64,000 bases of DNA from Morinoia aosen (Eukaryota; Arthropoda; Malacostraca; Amphipoda; Talitridae): NCBI GenBank assembly GCA_030386875.1, contig CM059559.1, positions 68,152,392 through 68,216,391 of the forward strand. The letters run 5' to 3'. Position 1 is the first letter of the stretch. Each line of letters opens with the position of its first letter. Of the stretch, positions 34,876-46,446 are shown one piece after another. A program made the translations under genes and the position numbers. Under the pieces are notes generated by a model. It made no database searches. It saw only the letters and a list, made by a program, of their open reading frames with translations, and was not told where the DNA came from.

Positions 34876-35845
34876 TACTCCTTCTCTTTTGAATCTGCCC
34901 TCGCGCTACCCAGTTCAGCCAAAACCTCTGCCTTTTGATCCCAAGCCTGCGTGTGCGTGTGTGCGTGCGTGTGTGTGTATTGTGTATCCCCAAGGTGGCT
35001 TGTCGATGCTCGAGAGCTAGCAAGTTTGAACGAGGCGCCGACCGCAGGTTTACGACTACACACATTCCAACGCTTGTAGCCCAGCAGAATGTTGAATTTC
35101 TCAAAATTTGTCGCAGCTTTCCGTGATCTTGCCAAAAAAAATATGTGATAGATGTATTGCAACGTATTGCAACATAAGTAAACACAGTTCTCCAATAAAG
35201 CCGGAAGCAAATGTGAGCCAACAGACCTAAATGAAATACTATGACATAAAAATGTCATAGAGAAGTGCTGGCTGCATGCACACCAAAATTTCGATTCCAC
35301 CTATTATAATGACGTAGAATCATTGTTATGCATTTTTATACATATTGTCTGTAACTTTTGATGTAACTTTTGAATGTAACTTTTTCCATTGTGTCACAGA
35401 CCCCCTGGGACTTTCTCAGGGCCCCAAGTTTGAGAACCACAGACATAAAACATTAGAGAAGGTTGCCAGAAATGTACATTTTCTCACAAACACAAAAAAA
35501 AGAACAAGAAACAATTCAAGATTGTGACCGTCAATCCTGGTTATAAACGAAAAAAAATGAATTTGCAATGCAAGTCTGACAAATGTTTAAAGGATGCGAC
35601 AAGAAACACTTCGAAATAGAATGTCAACGGCTGATTTTCATGCGTCATCCTAAAAAGCCACTCAGCAACTGAAAGAAAGTTCTCATTTCATTCGAAAAGA
35701 CACATTATAAATTAAAGAAAACTGCGCAGAATAGCACGCAAAATGAAGAATGAATGTTAGGAAGGAAATAAAATTTTACCTAAAACAACTCAACCGAGGC
35801 GTTACATTACGTTAAATAAGATAGTTCAGACATGTTTAATTATAA
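34876..35845. other. No gene recognised; GT microsatellite
   Basis: GT-rich tract at 34951-34985. Open frames of 128 and 141 residues on the minus strand over 34835-35300 run partly through that repeat and the TIR, and look spurious. Confidence 0.4.
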
Positions 35846-35849
35846 AAGT

Positions 35850-36165
35850 GGTTTTAAAAGAGGAAGGAGAAGCCATAATTAAGAAATCACTTGTGGGAAT
35901 GCAGGGTTTATGCACATGGTTTATAGAAACTGCACGTTTCACAGAAATTTATGCAACAAGATGAAGTTGAAGGCGTAACGAAAAATGAAAAACAGCACTG
36001 CAGTAAAGAAAAAAAAGATGGTCCTTAACAAAACTAAAAACATTTCCACAGAAACATGATCCCCTTAAATTTTGGTTCAGGACCTCACATATTCCTCTGG
36101 TGAGCACTAATTCCAATGGACACAAAAGTTACATTCTCCAGAGGGAGAAGCCCGTAAGATCTTTG
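35850..36165 (-). mobile_element. Retroposon family R, copy a (diverged)
   Basis: Same landmark order as the clean copy at 54003-54373 (GATGGTCCTTAACAAAACTA; CCTCTGGTGAGCACTAATTC; CCAGAGGGAG), but strongly diverged. Confidence 0.6.
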
Positions 36166-36270
36166 ACCACACGGAAGAGCTACAATCTTTAAAGAATGTG
36201 AATCGTGATGCAGTGATTAGACATTTGAATAGCCCATAAATCTGCATTTCACATCTTGCAAGAAAACGCA

Positions 36271-37766
36271 TTAATGTTTGCTTGCTAGGTGTTTTTCAAC
36301 TTTACACTTTCGAGCGGAAGAATAGTTACATAATTCACACTTGAACAGCTGACCTTCACCATGTTTGCTGGCTAGGTGAAGTTCAAGACTACCTTTATGA
36401 GCAGAGGAATATTCGCATAACTCACACTTGAAAAGCTGACCTTCACCAGGTTTGCTGGCTAGGTGAAGTTTAAGATTACCCTTTCGAGCGGAAGAATAGT
36501 TACATAATTCACACATGAACAACTGACCTTCACCATGTTTGCTGGCTAGGTGTTGCTTAATATTACCCTTTTGAGCAGAGGTATATGCACATAATTCACA
36601 CTTGAACAGCTGACCTTCACCATGTTTGCTGGCTAGGTGAAGTTTAAGACTACCCTTATGAGCAGAGGTATATGCACATAATTCACACTTGAACAGCATT
36701 CACACTTGAACAGCTGACCTTCACCATGTTTGCTGGCTAGGTGAAGTTTAAGATAACTCCTATGAGCAGAGGTATATGCACATAATTCACACATGAAAAG
36801 CTGACCTTCACCATGTTTGCTGGCTCGGTGACGTTCAAGATTACCCTTATGAGCAGAGAAATATTCACACAATTCGCACTTGAACAGCTGACCTTTACCA
36901 TGTTTAGTGACTAGGTGCAGCTTAACATTCCTCTTTCGAGCCGAGGAATAGTCACAGAACTCAGATTTGAACAGTTGTCCTTTCCTATCTTTGCTAGCTT
37001 GGTATGGTTCACGTTCGTTTCTACGAGCAGAGTCATTCAAGTTACGCCTGTAAAATCGATTTTGAACATGTCTGCTTATTTGAGGTCTTATTTTGCGTTT
37101 ACCAGACCAACACTGCGTCAAGTTTCCTTCACTTGCCGAAGAATGTTTGCATACTTCACACTTGTACACCATACTATTGTTTAATGCACCTATTTTAGGT
37201 GAATCAGGATTGGACTTGACGACAAAACAAGAGTTACATAAATCACATTTGCGCTCTTCCTGACCATGTTCAACACGTGGCTGTTCCATCGTCATTTTCA
37301 CACCTGGATATTGGTTACCCCCGGATAGACCTTCGTACCGGCTTTCCTTGTCATGCTGCTCCACTACATGCCGCTTCAAAATACTTATGTACATAGTGGA
37401 GTAATCACACAACCCACAACCGTAGTAACATCCTAATTTGTGCCTGACACGGAGATGCAGCTCCATAAAATCCTTCCCACCAGTGATGTAATCACAATGT
37501 TCACACAGTAAGTGCCGTGACACGAGTCTGTCAGCAGGTGCGGCCTCAACACCAATGCCGCTACTTGACACATCTGATGGTAGCGAGTCAGCGCTCCCTT
37601 GAGATGCTGCAGCTGGTCCCTGCTGAACAGCATTCGTGATGCACGCACCAGAGCTGCCTTCCCTCAACTCGTCCTCCGCTTCTGCGTGCCCTGAATGTGC
37701 CTCAGTGCAGTCATAGTCTACTTCCCTCTTGAAAGTAACTGCATGAGAGCCTGAACTTGAACTGGC
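36271..37766 (-). pseudogene. C2H2 zinc-finger gene, last exon, frameshifted
   Basis: Terminal exon of the gene beginning at 45267. An acceptor (TTCCTCACAG) precedes codon GCC at 37766, which continues exon 2 in frame. The N-terminal part is acidic (FKREVDYDC). Then come two divergent fingers (CEHCDY, CGLCDY), two degenerate ones and a regular array of C-x2-C-x12-H-x4-H fingers joined by GEGQLFK-type linkers, spaced 28 residues. One finger has lost its first Cys (FKSEFC) and one its last His (ASKPGEG). An exact 17-bp tandem duplication (36681-36697 and 36698-36714) shifts the frame inside the array, with a stop at 36633; the other frame then continues with five fingers to TAA at 36271. The array probably binds DNA, but the target is unknown. 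Recent null allele, pseudogene or assembly error are all possible. Confidence 0.87.
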
Positions 37767-38320
37767 CTGTGAGGAAGAACTTTACTCGATTATTACTGGT
37801 AAGTGTTCTCGGAAAAAAAAACACATTATATGAAAAATTGCAATTAAAAGCAGATATGCACTTGGTAACCATGTACTTTAGAGACGAAGTTGTGCTCTTG
37901 AGCATATGTTCTTACTTTAATCTTGAGCAAATGCGCTCAACTGTTCAAAACAAAACAAACAATTTATGCAAATAATACAGGAAGCAAAAAATAAAGAATA
38001 CACGAAATAAATTTGAAAAGCACATTCTGCCTTCCCTGCCGGTTAATACTTGAATATGGAGCAAAAGTTTAACGAAGTATTCGTGCAATCGAAAATTACA
38101 AAACAAGACTCAATACAATACCGACAGTCAAAGATAGTCACTCTACGTGGTACAACAATTTTTGAAAATAAGATGTATTACACTAACCACCAGTAAGCAA
38201 TCAAATAGACAATAAATATCAATTTAACGGAATTGAAACTCGAGAATAATAAAGTGTGCAGTGAAATTATTTTCTGGAACCAGAGTAAAACATCGCTTAA
38301 AAGCTAATGAGATATTATAT

Positions 38321-39184
38321 TCTAGTGCCCCCTCAGTTACCCCTCAAATTATATTCTAGTCTTTTTTTGTGTACAGTTATCTTAATATGTCTCAATGTAA
38401 ATTCATTCAATTAAAAGTTCCAACTCCTCCACTGCGTATCACTGATACCAACCGCAGGAGGAGCATATAAGTAACGCTCATCAGCTTCAGCCAATCTTCG
38501 CCGCAAATGGAACTCAACTGCTGAAGCAGCAACACCTGGCCTTACAATTGGTGACCCCAGACATTACATTTAAAATTGGTGAACCCTAGTCAGCCTCTTT
38601 CAAATCGGCACCCTAGCTGCTCCAACAACTAAAGTGCCTGCCCCTAACAACTGGTGACCCGAGCAGCACTCATCCCTGCTCTCCAACAAAGCATCCAACC
38701 GCAATTTTCGCTAAGTGTTTCTACCATCCAAGAACATTTAATGAAGCGCCAAAACGCACAACCGAGCTGCCAAACGCCTACACCACGGCCTCATCGCTCC
38801 GCCTTATCGCACGGTCTCTTCGCATCGCTCGGCCTCATCGCAACGCTCGTCCTCATCGCAAGGACGGTCCGCCTCATCGCTCAACACCAACGTTCTGCAG
38901 CGTCATTAATTTAATTCACTAAATTGTATCAATCGGACTTCTTTCTCTCTAGGGGGAAGGTACTTGTAGTGCCCTACCTCAGTTACCCCTTAAATCATTT
39001 CTAGTCTTTTTTGTGCTCAGTTATCTTAATATGTCTCAATGTAAATTTATTCAACAAAAAGCTCCAACTCCTCCACTGCGTATCACCGATACCAACCGCA
39101 GGAGGAGCATATAAGTAAGGCCGCTGCTTCACTCGCCTCAAACGGAACTCAATGGCCAGAGCAACAACACCTTGCCTTACTACA
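38321..39184 (+). mobile_element. TRIM-type LTR retrotransposon in intron 2
   Basis: Direct LTRs of about 220 bp (38321-38546 and 38967-39184) share CTCCACTGCGTATCAC and GGAGGAGCATATAAGTAA (TATA-type promoter). The 5' LTR is followed at once by a PBS-like ATTGGTGACCCC; GGTGACCC/GGTGAACC recurs near 38612 and 38652. A polypurine tract AGGGGGAAGG precedes the 3' LTR (TGTAGTGCCC). The 420-bp interior has no coding capacity, hence TRIM. Confidence 0.85.
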
Positions 39185-39475
39185 TTATTATGTAAGAAAG
39201 TTTTAGCCTCCCTTAACCATGACAAAGATGTTCTAAGAGAGGAAGGCACAATTTAGTATGGAGTAGAGGAACACAGAATCTATGCACAAAGTGCACAGAA
39301 ACAGTAAGCCAAGAAAGAAGTTCATGAAACCGAAAAAAAGATGGTCTGTAACAGAAAAAAAATTATTCTATTTCAACAAAAAGGAAGCCTACCTAACCTT
39401 TAGCTTGGGCCCTCACACAGTCCCCCTGGGAGCGCTAATTCCCTTAAATACAACAGTTGTATCCCCCTGAGGAGT
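39185..39475 (-). mobile_element. Retroposon family R, copy b
   Basis: Near-complete R copy, from GTTTTAGCCTCCCTTAACCA to GTATCCCCCTGAGGAGTG, directly after the TRIM. Confidence 0.75.
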
Positions 39476-39744
39476 GATGAAATGGTTTAGCAATGAATTA
39501 AGCGTATCTAAAGTGAGACGCTTTAAATCATTCATAAAATAATTGGAATATAAAATCCACTGAATGACAAGTTTTGTCAATTATATCAGAAATGCTCAAA
39601 ACAATAAAAGGTGAAAGCAGTAACAATGATATAAATGTCACAAAATAGGCGCCAAGAACAAGTAAAAACAGAAAACACGAATAAATTCAAATTTTCCGCA
39701 GAATGATAAAAACTCCCCTGAAATCAAACGGAAGCATTCACGAA
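39476..39744. other. Intronic, nothing recognised
   Basis: AT-rich intron sequence. Confidence 0.4.
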
Positions 39745-40058
39745 GAAAGTGAGTAACCAATTGGAAGCATCCAACACGAGTGTACGTAACCAACCGGAAA
39801 CATTGAAGAGGTGAGAAAGCACTCAAAAAGAGAGTAAAGAACCAATCAGAAGCACTAAAGAGAGTAAGCAACCAATTAGAAGCGCTCAAGAGAAGAGTAA
39901 TCAACCAATTAGAAACAGTCCATAGGATAGTTAGCAACCAATAAGAAACTCAAGAGGGGAGTGAACTATATTAAATATAGTGTGCTCACCTCGGTAACTA
40001 AGTCGTCTAGACATCGTTTCACCACACACTTGAGGTTTGGAGCACAAACAAAGGTGAG

Positions 40059-40196
40059 ATGGTGAACTTGTCCCTAGTTTCAAGCATTATTATTGTTTCT
40101 ATTACCATCCATGCTTTTGCTTCTGAAAGTCAACCAGTGTTACCTGTGCCAGCGGAAGTTACTCTTGGTGCAACGGACGAGTGTTGTGAAGTTTAG
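40059..40196 (+). CDS. Candidate small secreted protein, 45 residues
   Basis: ATG at 40059, stop TAG at 40194-40196. The protein begins MVNLSLVSSIIIVSITIHAF, a convincing signal peptide (short polar start, hydrophobic core, small residues AFAS before a likely cleavage), followed by only about 22 residues ending in DECCEV. It lies in the segment that splits the minisatellite, antisense to the zinc-finger gene. It may be the first exon of something longer, an insertion-borne gene, or chance. No family recognised. Confidence 0.35.
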   Translation: MVNLSLVSSIIIVSITIHAFASESQPVLPVPAEVTLGATDECCEV

Positions 40197-40370
40197 TTGG
40201 TACTGCCATCAAGGCCCACTGTTTAGCATGCGGACGAACATTTCTGTTCATCTTCTGCTGTCTTCACTTTTCTCTTCTCCCTGCATTTCATTATTCTGTG
40301 ACATTTTTTTCCCTTACGCGTTCTTAATTATTAATAGGTAACCCAGTAATTATTAACTTACCTTAGCTGT

Positions 40371-40556
40371 CTTCTTTGAGAGGCAATTATTAACTTACCT
40401 TTGCTGTCTTCCTCGAGAGGCGATTATTATCTAACCTTTGCTGTCCTCTTTGAGAGGCAATTATTAACGCACCTTCGCAGTCCCCCTCGAGGGGCGATTA
40501 TTAACTTACCTTTGCTGTCCTCCTCGAAAGTCGATTATTACGATACAGTCATCAGA
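40371..40556 (+). repeat. 37-bp tandem repeat, five copies
   Basis: Units contain CTTACCTTTGCTGTC and GAGAGGC(A/G)ATTATTA. Several carry a TTACCT that would act as a splice donor (AGGTAA) on the minus strand. Confidence 0.85.
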
Positions 40557-41023
40557 TTGGCTGTCCGCAATCTAGCTAGTATTGATTACTTCAAGTTAAT
40601 ATTAAGGCCAAGGGGATTTTCTCTTCCGTGTTCTGTAGCTTCATTTGAGCCTTTCACCTTACTTATCACTAAAAGAGAAGAAACTTTACTGAGGAAAAAT
40701 TTTTCAGGTGAGTTTTGATGAACCGTTGAATTAAGACAGTTTCTGAATCACATTGACTTCATTACTCAAACTCGCTTCTTGTTATCCATTTTTACGATTA
40801 AACCTTTTACAGTATAACTTCACCGCAGAGGCCCCTTCCCGTTGATCCTGCAAATTTTTTCCTTTTGTCTCGGAATGCAAAGCATTTCACACCAAACAAG
40901 CAGCGTTAATAGTGTAAGAGTGCTAATCCTAGATCTTTTGTGTATTTTTTTCATTAACATGTTATTTACCTTCATCCAGTTAACGTGACAAATTAATCAT
41001 CTCGATTTTTTCTCCTCTTGCAG

Positions 41024-41223
41024 TAAATAGTAGTACACCTTCTTCCTTTTCTCAGGAACAGAGTCAAGATACCTGGAAAACTTCTTTCCAATCCTTGCTG
41101 GCTGAAGGAGACGAGGATGCGAGAGCACTTAGAAGAGAAGCGCTCTTGCCTTTGGAGTACAACAAGGTTTCCAACGCTGAGGAACTACCGGCGTCTCGAG
41201 CTACGAGTCTAAACTATAGTTAA
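41024..41223 (+). CDS. Candidate 3' exon, about 65 codons
   Basis: A strong pyrimidine tract and acceptor (TTTTTTCTCCTCTTGCAG, ending 41023) precedes an open frame from 41026 to TAA at 41221-41223. The product is acidic and polar (STPSSFSQEQSQDTW; LLAEGDEDARALRRE). Sense orientation matches the small secreted frame at 40059. No family recognised. Confidence 0.33.
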
Positions 41224-41470
41224 AGACTCACTTTGACGAGCATTATCAACCACCTTGTACAAGAGACTTGTATCGTACCTGTTCACGATTTTCCTTTTGA
41301 CTTCGTTCCAGTTTATTTTAGTTTGTTTGTCTGCCCATTGCATTACAATTAAAAACCTAAACCTGCAGTGCGTGTTATTCGAACGCACCAATTTGAAGCA
41401 TTCAAGAAAAGATCAAGCAACCAATTAGAAGCACTCAATACATAGAAGAGTAAGCAACCAATTCCAGCAC

Positions 41471-41592
41471 CTGGGGTTCCTGATGCCAGTCAATGGGCTC
41501 GTCCTTCACAGTAACAGCCTCCAGCTCAGCGTCAGGCACTTCACTTTTGATGTGAATTACTTTTAGATGGCTCCCAGAGCTCAGGCTATCAC
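41471..41592 (-). CDS. C2H2 zinc-finger gene, exon 2
   Basis: Acceptor CACTTGCAG, 122 bp, donor CAG|GTGCTG (weak beyond the GT). Phase fits: exon 1 leaves one base, this exon supplies two and ends on a codon boundary. It encodes acidic sequence with HIKSEVPD and VKDEPIDWHQEP, the kind of IK/VK-E/D-EP motif common near the N-termini of insect zinc-finger proteins. Confidence 0.75.
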
Positions 41593-41599
41593 CTGCAAG

Positions 41600-42254
41600 T
41601 GACACAAGCTCATTGAGAAAAATTTCATTTGAGATAACAAATCTTGTAACAGCTCTTTATGTATTAAAATACAAATATAATTTCATGATTTTGACAATGT
41701 TAACAATTTTGTTAGTATTTTAACGCATGAAAACTGGAATGATCTTGTAGGTTAGGAAAAGAAATCTAGTAATACTTATAACAGAGAACACATTGCAATT
41801 CTTTCACCTAAAAGTTAATACTTCACAAGCTTTGGAGATTAAATGAGCTTAATCATATTTTAGCTTACACCAGCATATTTAAATGACAATAAGAAGCAAA
41901 AAATAAAGTCTTCAGAATAAATAGTACTTACAATTCATAATAAACTAGCAAGCCCAATAAAAATTTGCATTAAAAAATGTATTTCCCACTTCACTATATT
42001 TCTGACGGACATCATGAAGTTTGAATTTAAAATAAGGTAAACCAATTTTTAAATCATTAATGAGGCAATTAGAATAGAATGAAATCCAGTGAGTGACATG
42101 TTTTCTCAATTATGAACCATTTCTCAACCTTGTGGGAGGAAGTTTCACACTGAAAACAAAAAACTAAACTTGACACAACTCCTTCTACCACTGAAGTCCT
42201 CATCTTTAACAGAGCAATACCACAATTTTTTTGAAAGTTTTCAACTTGGATTAT
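41600..42254. other. Intron 1, nothing recognised
   Basis: AT-rich intronic sequence between exon 2 and R copy c. Confidence 0.4.
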
Positions 42255-42418
42255 ATGAAAATTTAAGCCTACTTATCCAACTCAGGTGCTGCAAAGATAG
42301 GAAGGATGCAGGAACCATTTAATATGGTGTTGAGGAAATGGGGAATGTATGCAGAAGGTACATAGAAACAGCAAGTCAAGAAAGCGGTTTATGAAACTTG
42401 ATGCAGAAAGTATTGAGG

Positions 42419-43662
42419 ATTAAAAGGAAAAGTAATGTGGCCAAGAATATCATGATCAAAACAAACATTTCGGATTGTAGAAAATTAATCTTCAGTGTTC
42501 TGTAATACAATAAATCGAAGAATTAATACATTGTAACTTGATATCCTCTGACTCACTTGGATGTAAGACAATGAAATTTAAGACATGATAAAACAAAAAA
42601 ATATGCAAAATTTTAACAAACAAAGGAAAGTTTCACTGTCGTATTACATTCATTTATTGATGGACGGTTTTTTAAAATGTATTACGACTCTAAAATGCGG
42701 AGATTGGACAAATTTGATGTTAAACCCAAATTTTTTTTGCATTTGTGTTTATAAAAATACGGTCTTTCTTAAAACAGTGTTCTCTTACAGATGAGTTGGA
42801 TGGTTTGGTCAGGTTACAGCCGGTGCATAAGGAGATTCCCCTGTGTTGTGCACAATTCACAAACAATTGGATGGAAATTTCTCAAAGAATATTTTTACCA
42901 CTGAATTACGGAAATTTTTGAGTAGAAAGTTCAGTGCAAAGCCAGGAATTCTTACTGTGCCAAAGCTAAGGTCGTATTTTCAGTTACCTTTCATAGGATC
43001 CCGCACAGAGGAAATGAAAAAGAAGTAGTGTCAACAGTTAAGAATATTTTTCCATAAATAAATCCTTGCTCATATTTTGAAAACGGTAGGAAACTTGAAT
43101 CATACTTTAAGCAAAGGGATACTCCGGATGTGATGCTGCGCACCTCATTTGTACATCAATATACGTGTGACCGCTGCGAGCGCTCTTACATTGGTAGCAC
43201 TGGGCTCCAATTGTTTGTGAGGTGTGCACAACACAGGGGAATCGCCTTTTGCAATGGCTGTAACTTGACCAAACCATCCAACCCATTAATAAGAGAACAT
43301 TGTTTTAAGAAAGACCAAATTTCGAAAATTCAAATTTTAAAATTTTTGGATTCAACATCAAATTTGTCCGATCTCCGCATTTTAGAATCTATACACATTT
43401 TAAAAAACCATCCGTCAATAAATGAATGTGATACGGTGGTGAAACTTTTCATTGTTTGTTGACATTTTGTTGGGTTTTTGTTTTATCATGTCTTTTAAAT
43501 TTCATTGTCTTACATCCAATTTATTCAGAAGATTTATAGTTACAATATTTTAGTACTTCAATTTATAGTATTACAGAACATTGAAGATGGATTTTTTATA
43601 ATCAGAAACGTTAGTTTTTTATAATGATATTCTTAGCCACGTTGGTTTTCTTTTTATCCTGA
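42419..43662 (+). mobile_element. Penelope-like element with inverted 3' ends
   Basis: Arms of about 450 bp, 42419-42872 and 43205-43662, are inverted copies (for example GACAATGAAATTTAAGACATGA against its reverse at 43480-43515), leaving a centre of about 330 bp. The right arm is the endonuclease C-terminus plus 3' region; the left arm repeats it backwards. Penelope-like elements are known to carry such inverted or tandem copies of their ends. Confidence 0.78.
42873..43462 (+). pseudogene. Penelope-like GIY-YIG endonuclease domain
   Basis: From about 43085 one frame reads YTCDRCERSYIGSTGLQLFV, the GIY-YIG signature in Penelope-like form with the preceding CxxC, then HCFKKD and LSDLRILESIHILKNHPSIN. 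The upstream frame 42873-43028 (RKFSAKPGILTVPKLRSYF; LPFIGSRTEEMKK) joins only through a frameshift near 43015, and a TAA lies near 43063. Reverse transcriptase is absent. Inactive. Confidence 0.82.
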
Positions 43663-43878
43663 AAGTGTGACTTCCCAGAAATCAATCTATTTCATTTAGA
43701 AAATATTGAATACTGAAAAACCGGACAACAGCAAACCACAAAAAAATGGTCCATAATAAAACAAAAAATGTTTTCTATTTAAAAAAGGCCTACCTACTTC
43801 AGCACAGCACTTCACATATTTCCCCTGGGAGTGCTTATACCCATAGACACAATAATTGTTGTCCAATGAGGGGTGATG

Positions 43879-44596
43879 GTTTTTAAATACTCAAAATTAC
43901 ACTCATAGCCATGGTTGAGCAGACAGAAAGAATAGAAGTGTGAAAAGGTTTACTCTGAGAGTAATTCTTATAAAAATCCATTGTGTGAATGCTCAGGTGG
44001 CAGACACTCATAACTGTGTCATGTGAAGGAATAATAAATGTGGGACTCCAATGATCTACTCCAAACAGAGATTTACATGCAGTATTACACTCCCAAATAT
44101 TCACAGATCTACAAACATGACTGTGTACACCAAAATGCATGCAAAATGACAGCATAAACCCAAAAACCAAAGTGGAGGATAATGTTGAGAACACTAAAAC
44201 TATTTGTGTCTAGTGTTGCCACATCTACACTCACAGCATGGGACTTTCAATTTGGCTATGCTCCTGATAATGACAAAACGTATGTACCAATTGCATTATG
44301 TTCGAACTGCTTCATCTTCTGTTTGACTCAAGAAATTCCATTCAAACCAGAATTGGCTATACAGACCATGGTAAAATAATAATTGGAGAGAAATATTTTT
44401 TGTGCAATTTGGTTTTACTTCTGAACAAAATTTTTGCAAAATAATATCCTATTAGTGTTCATGATCTGTCAAGAATGAGGAGATGAGATACTTTTCCTAC
44501 ATAAATCTTCCAGATGTAAATGATAAACATCTATATTCATCCTGATACTACCAGTGATCAAAATATTCTTAGTATCACAAATACGGTCAAGTATCC
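43879..44596. other. Intron 1, nothing recognised
   Basis: Short open frames at 43883-44194 (minus) and 44182-44379 (plus) have no recognisable domain. Confidence 0.4.
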
Positions 44597-44824
44597 GTAA
44601 CTCTTTGACCGCAGTTGGTAAAACTGAAGCTCAATATTCAACTCAAATTTATTGTCAATAGTAATAGGCAAATTTGAAACAAGCAATCATTAACTAAATC
44701 ATACCCTCATCTATCTTTAACTAAGTAATTATGAAAATTGAGTTTGCAACTACTGGTAAGTCGACAGCATTATGAAAATCTTATCCAAGGCCACCAGCAG
44801 CACATGTTGCAGTCAGAGTGTTAA
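44597..44824 (-). mobile_element. piggyBac-type MITE, copy 3
   Basis: Degenerate ends: GTAACTCTTTGACCGCAG on the left and GCAGTCAGAGTGTTAA on the right, and a diverged CCACCAGCAGCAC landmark. The oldest-looking copy. Confidence 0.75.
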
Positions 44825-45155
44825 GAGCTTGACAGAGAGATGGACCAACCAAAAAAGCAATAACTGTGCATACACATAGAAACTCTGCCAATTTTAATAA
44901 AATAGGAGAAATTACAAACTAAAAACATAGAAATTCATTTATTCAAAGAGATACCTGGATCTTTAATAAATAAGGATAATTTAATTTCCTTTGCAACGTT
45001 TAATGATATCATAAGCAGCAGGTCTCACCCTCACTTCAGTGGGGAGAGCTTCTATCTTAATACCATTTTAGTTTATTTCCACACTATTAAGGCTTAATTT
45101 TCATCGTTAAGAACAACTGTCTTTGTCTAACACCCAAACCAGAACTAAGTCTCAC

Positions 45156-45267
45156 CTTGCGGCATGTTCTCCACTGCAGCTTCTTGCTTGATAAAATCCT
45201 GCCTGCAGCACAGCCTCTCCACTTCGGCATCAGTCAGCTTGTGCACCATAACCACTGCACGCTCCAT
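45156..45267 (-). CDS. C2H2 zinc-finger gene, exon 1
   Basis: ATG at 45267, donor CAAG|GTGAG, 112 coding bases (37 codons plus one). Protein start MERAVVMVHKLTDAEVERLC, then DFIKQEAAVE. It joins exon 2 in frame across a 3.6-kb intron. A possible acceptor (CCCATTGCTCAG) about 20 bp upstream of the ATG suggests an upstream non-coding exon. Confidence 0.72.
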
Positions 45268-46215
45268 GCTGGGTGCTTAGGTCCCTGAGCAATGGGATGC
45301 TTCTTTGCTCTAATATTTGAGAAATTTGAAGTTATAACTGGAAAAAATTACAAACAATATGCTGTTCTTCCATCATTACAGAAAATAATGAGTGCCCACA
45401 CATTTCATTAATGCAAGATAACCATACATCAAGTGGATCGGACAATTTATGATCATTTAATATAAGAATATAGTAATATAATTTTTGCCTTATGTTATAG
45501 TAGGAACCACTCAAAGATTCTTTAGTGAGAAAAAGTGTGCTATCAAAATAATTATTTCATTGAAGTGATATCTGTTTTTTCAATCCTTTGATTTTTCAAA
45601 TGAAACACGCACTATCGAATTACTTTGTGAGTTAAATTCTTTAGTTTTTTGTGGTCTGGTTGCTTTATAACAATCAGCTAGCACAAGATGAGTATATTTA
45701 TTTTTGGGTCTCAAATGATCAATCAATAATGAATGGTCAACAGAAATCAAAGGTTCATATATCAACATGAACATCAAGTTGTAGAAGTTACTATTTTCAT
45801 TAGGGTCTCCCATTGGTGGGACACCATCAAGTTAGTAGTAAATTAGTTGAAGGGCTGACTTCCTCAAAGATGAATTTCACCTAGATCAAATATTCCTAAA
45901 TCAACAAGATTACCGCTCTTGATTACCATGCTTTGCGATTTACTCTTGCAATTTTATAAGACTTCAAAGATTTCAGACCTAAAGAATTGACACAATTACA
46001 CGTCCTATTTACCAAACCTGGGTCACTCCAGCAGGCAAAAAACCTCCAGCCATACCTATCATGACAATCACAGTAAAGCACTTACAACCACTATCAACTC
46101 ATCTTGAACTGTTGGTCATCTTCTAAAATACTGGTGCAATGCTCTTTCAACTCCATTCATTTATCTAGTTTTAGACTAACCTCTAACATTCCTTCTCCTT
46201 GCTTTTGACTTCATT
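45268..46215. other. Upstream of the zinc-finger gene, nothing recognised
   Basis: AT-rich. No clear promoter element could be assigned. Confidence 0.4.
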
Positions 46216-46446
46216 GCTTCCTCCACAAACAATTTCTTTTTAATTTCCCCATATGGCCAAACCACTTCAACAAACAGCAGTTCACCCTTTTGCCACCCTT
46301 TCCACATTGGTCGTACTCCTCAGCTCATTGATTTACCTATCCCACAATGTTACCCCAGCAATACACCTCTGACATTCCATCTGGAGTACATTCAACTGAC
46401 TCCTATCAGCCACTTTTGAGCTCCAAGTTTCATATCCATCCAGCAC
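46216..46446 (-). pseudogene. LINE remnant, C-terminal ORF2 region
   Basis: Minus-strand reading LDGYETWSSKVADRSQLNVL then QMECQRCIAGVTLWDR and, in a shifted frame, LLKWFGHMG. This resembles the post-RT segment of many insect LINEs (YGxExW...LRWFGH). Multiple stops. Confidence 0.65.

Larger units (their letters stand above)
39745..41465. repeat. Minisatellite split by a 1.44-kb insertion
   Basis: Units of about 30-35 bp with AAGCAACCAATTAGAAGC occupy 39745-39955 and resume at 41390-41465. The 39960-41390 segment between them is unrelated, so it was probably inserted. Exon 2 begins just past the right end of the repeat. Confidence 0.65.
42255..43878 (-). mobile_element. Retroposon family R, copy c, split by a Penelope-like element
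   Basis: R landmarks run over 42255-42418 and resume at about 43665-43878 (GAAAAACCGGACAACAGC to CAATGAGGGGTG). The gap is exactly where the Penelope-like element with inverted arms sits. Confidence 0.72.

Noticed and set aside
34835..35300. Two overlapping minus-strand frames of 128 and 141 residues
   Set aside because: They run through a GT microsatellite and a transposon TIR, and show no domain.
45580..45813. 77-codon minus-strand frame (GDPNENSNFYNLMF)
   Set aside because: No recognisable family, no splice or start support; AT-rich chance frame most likely.
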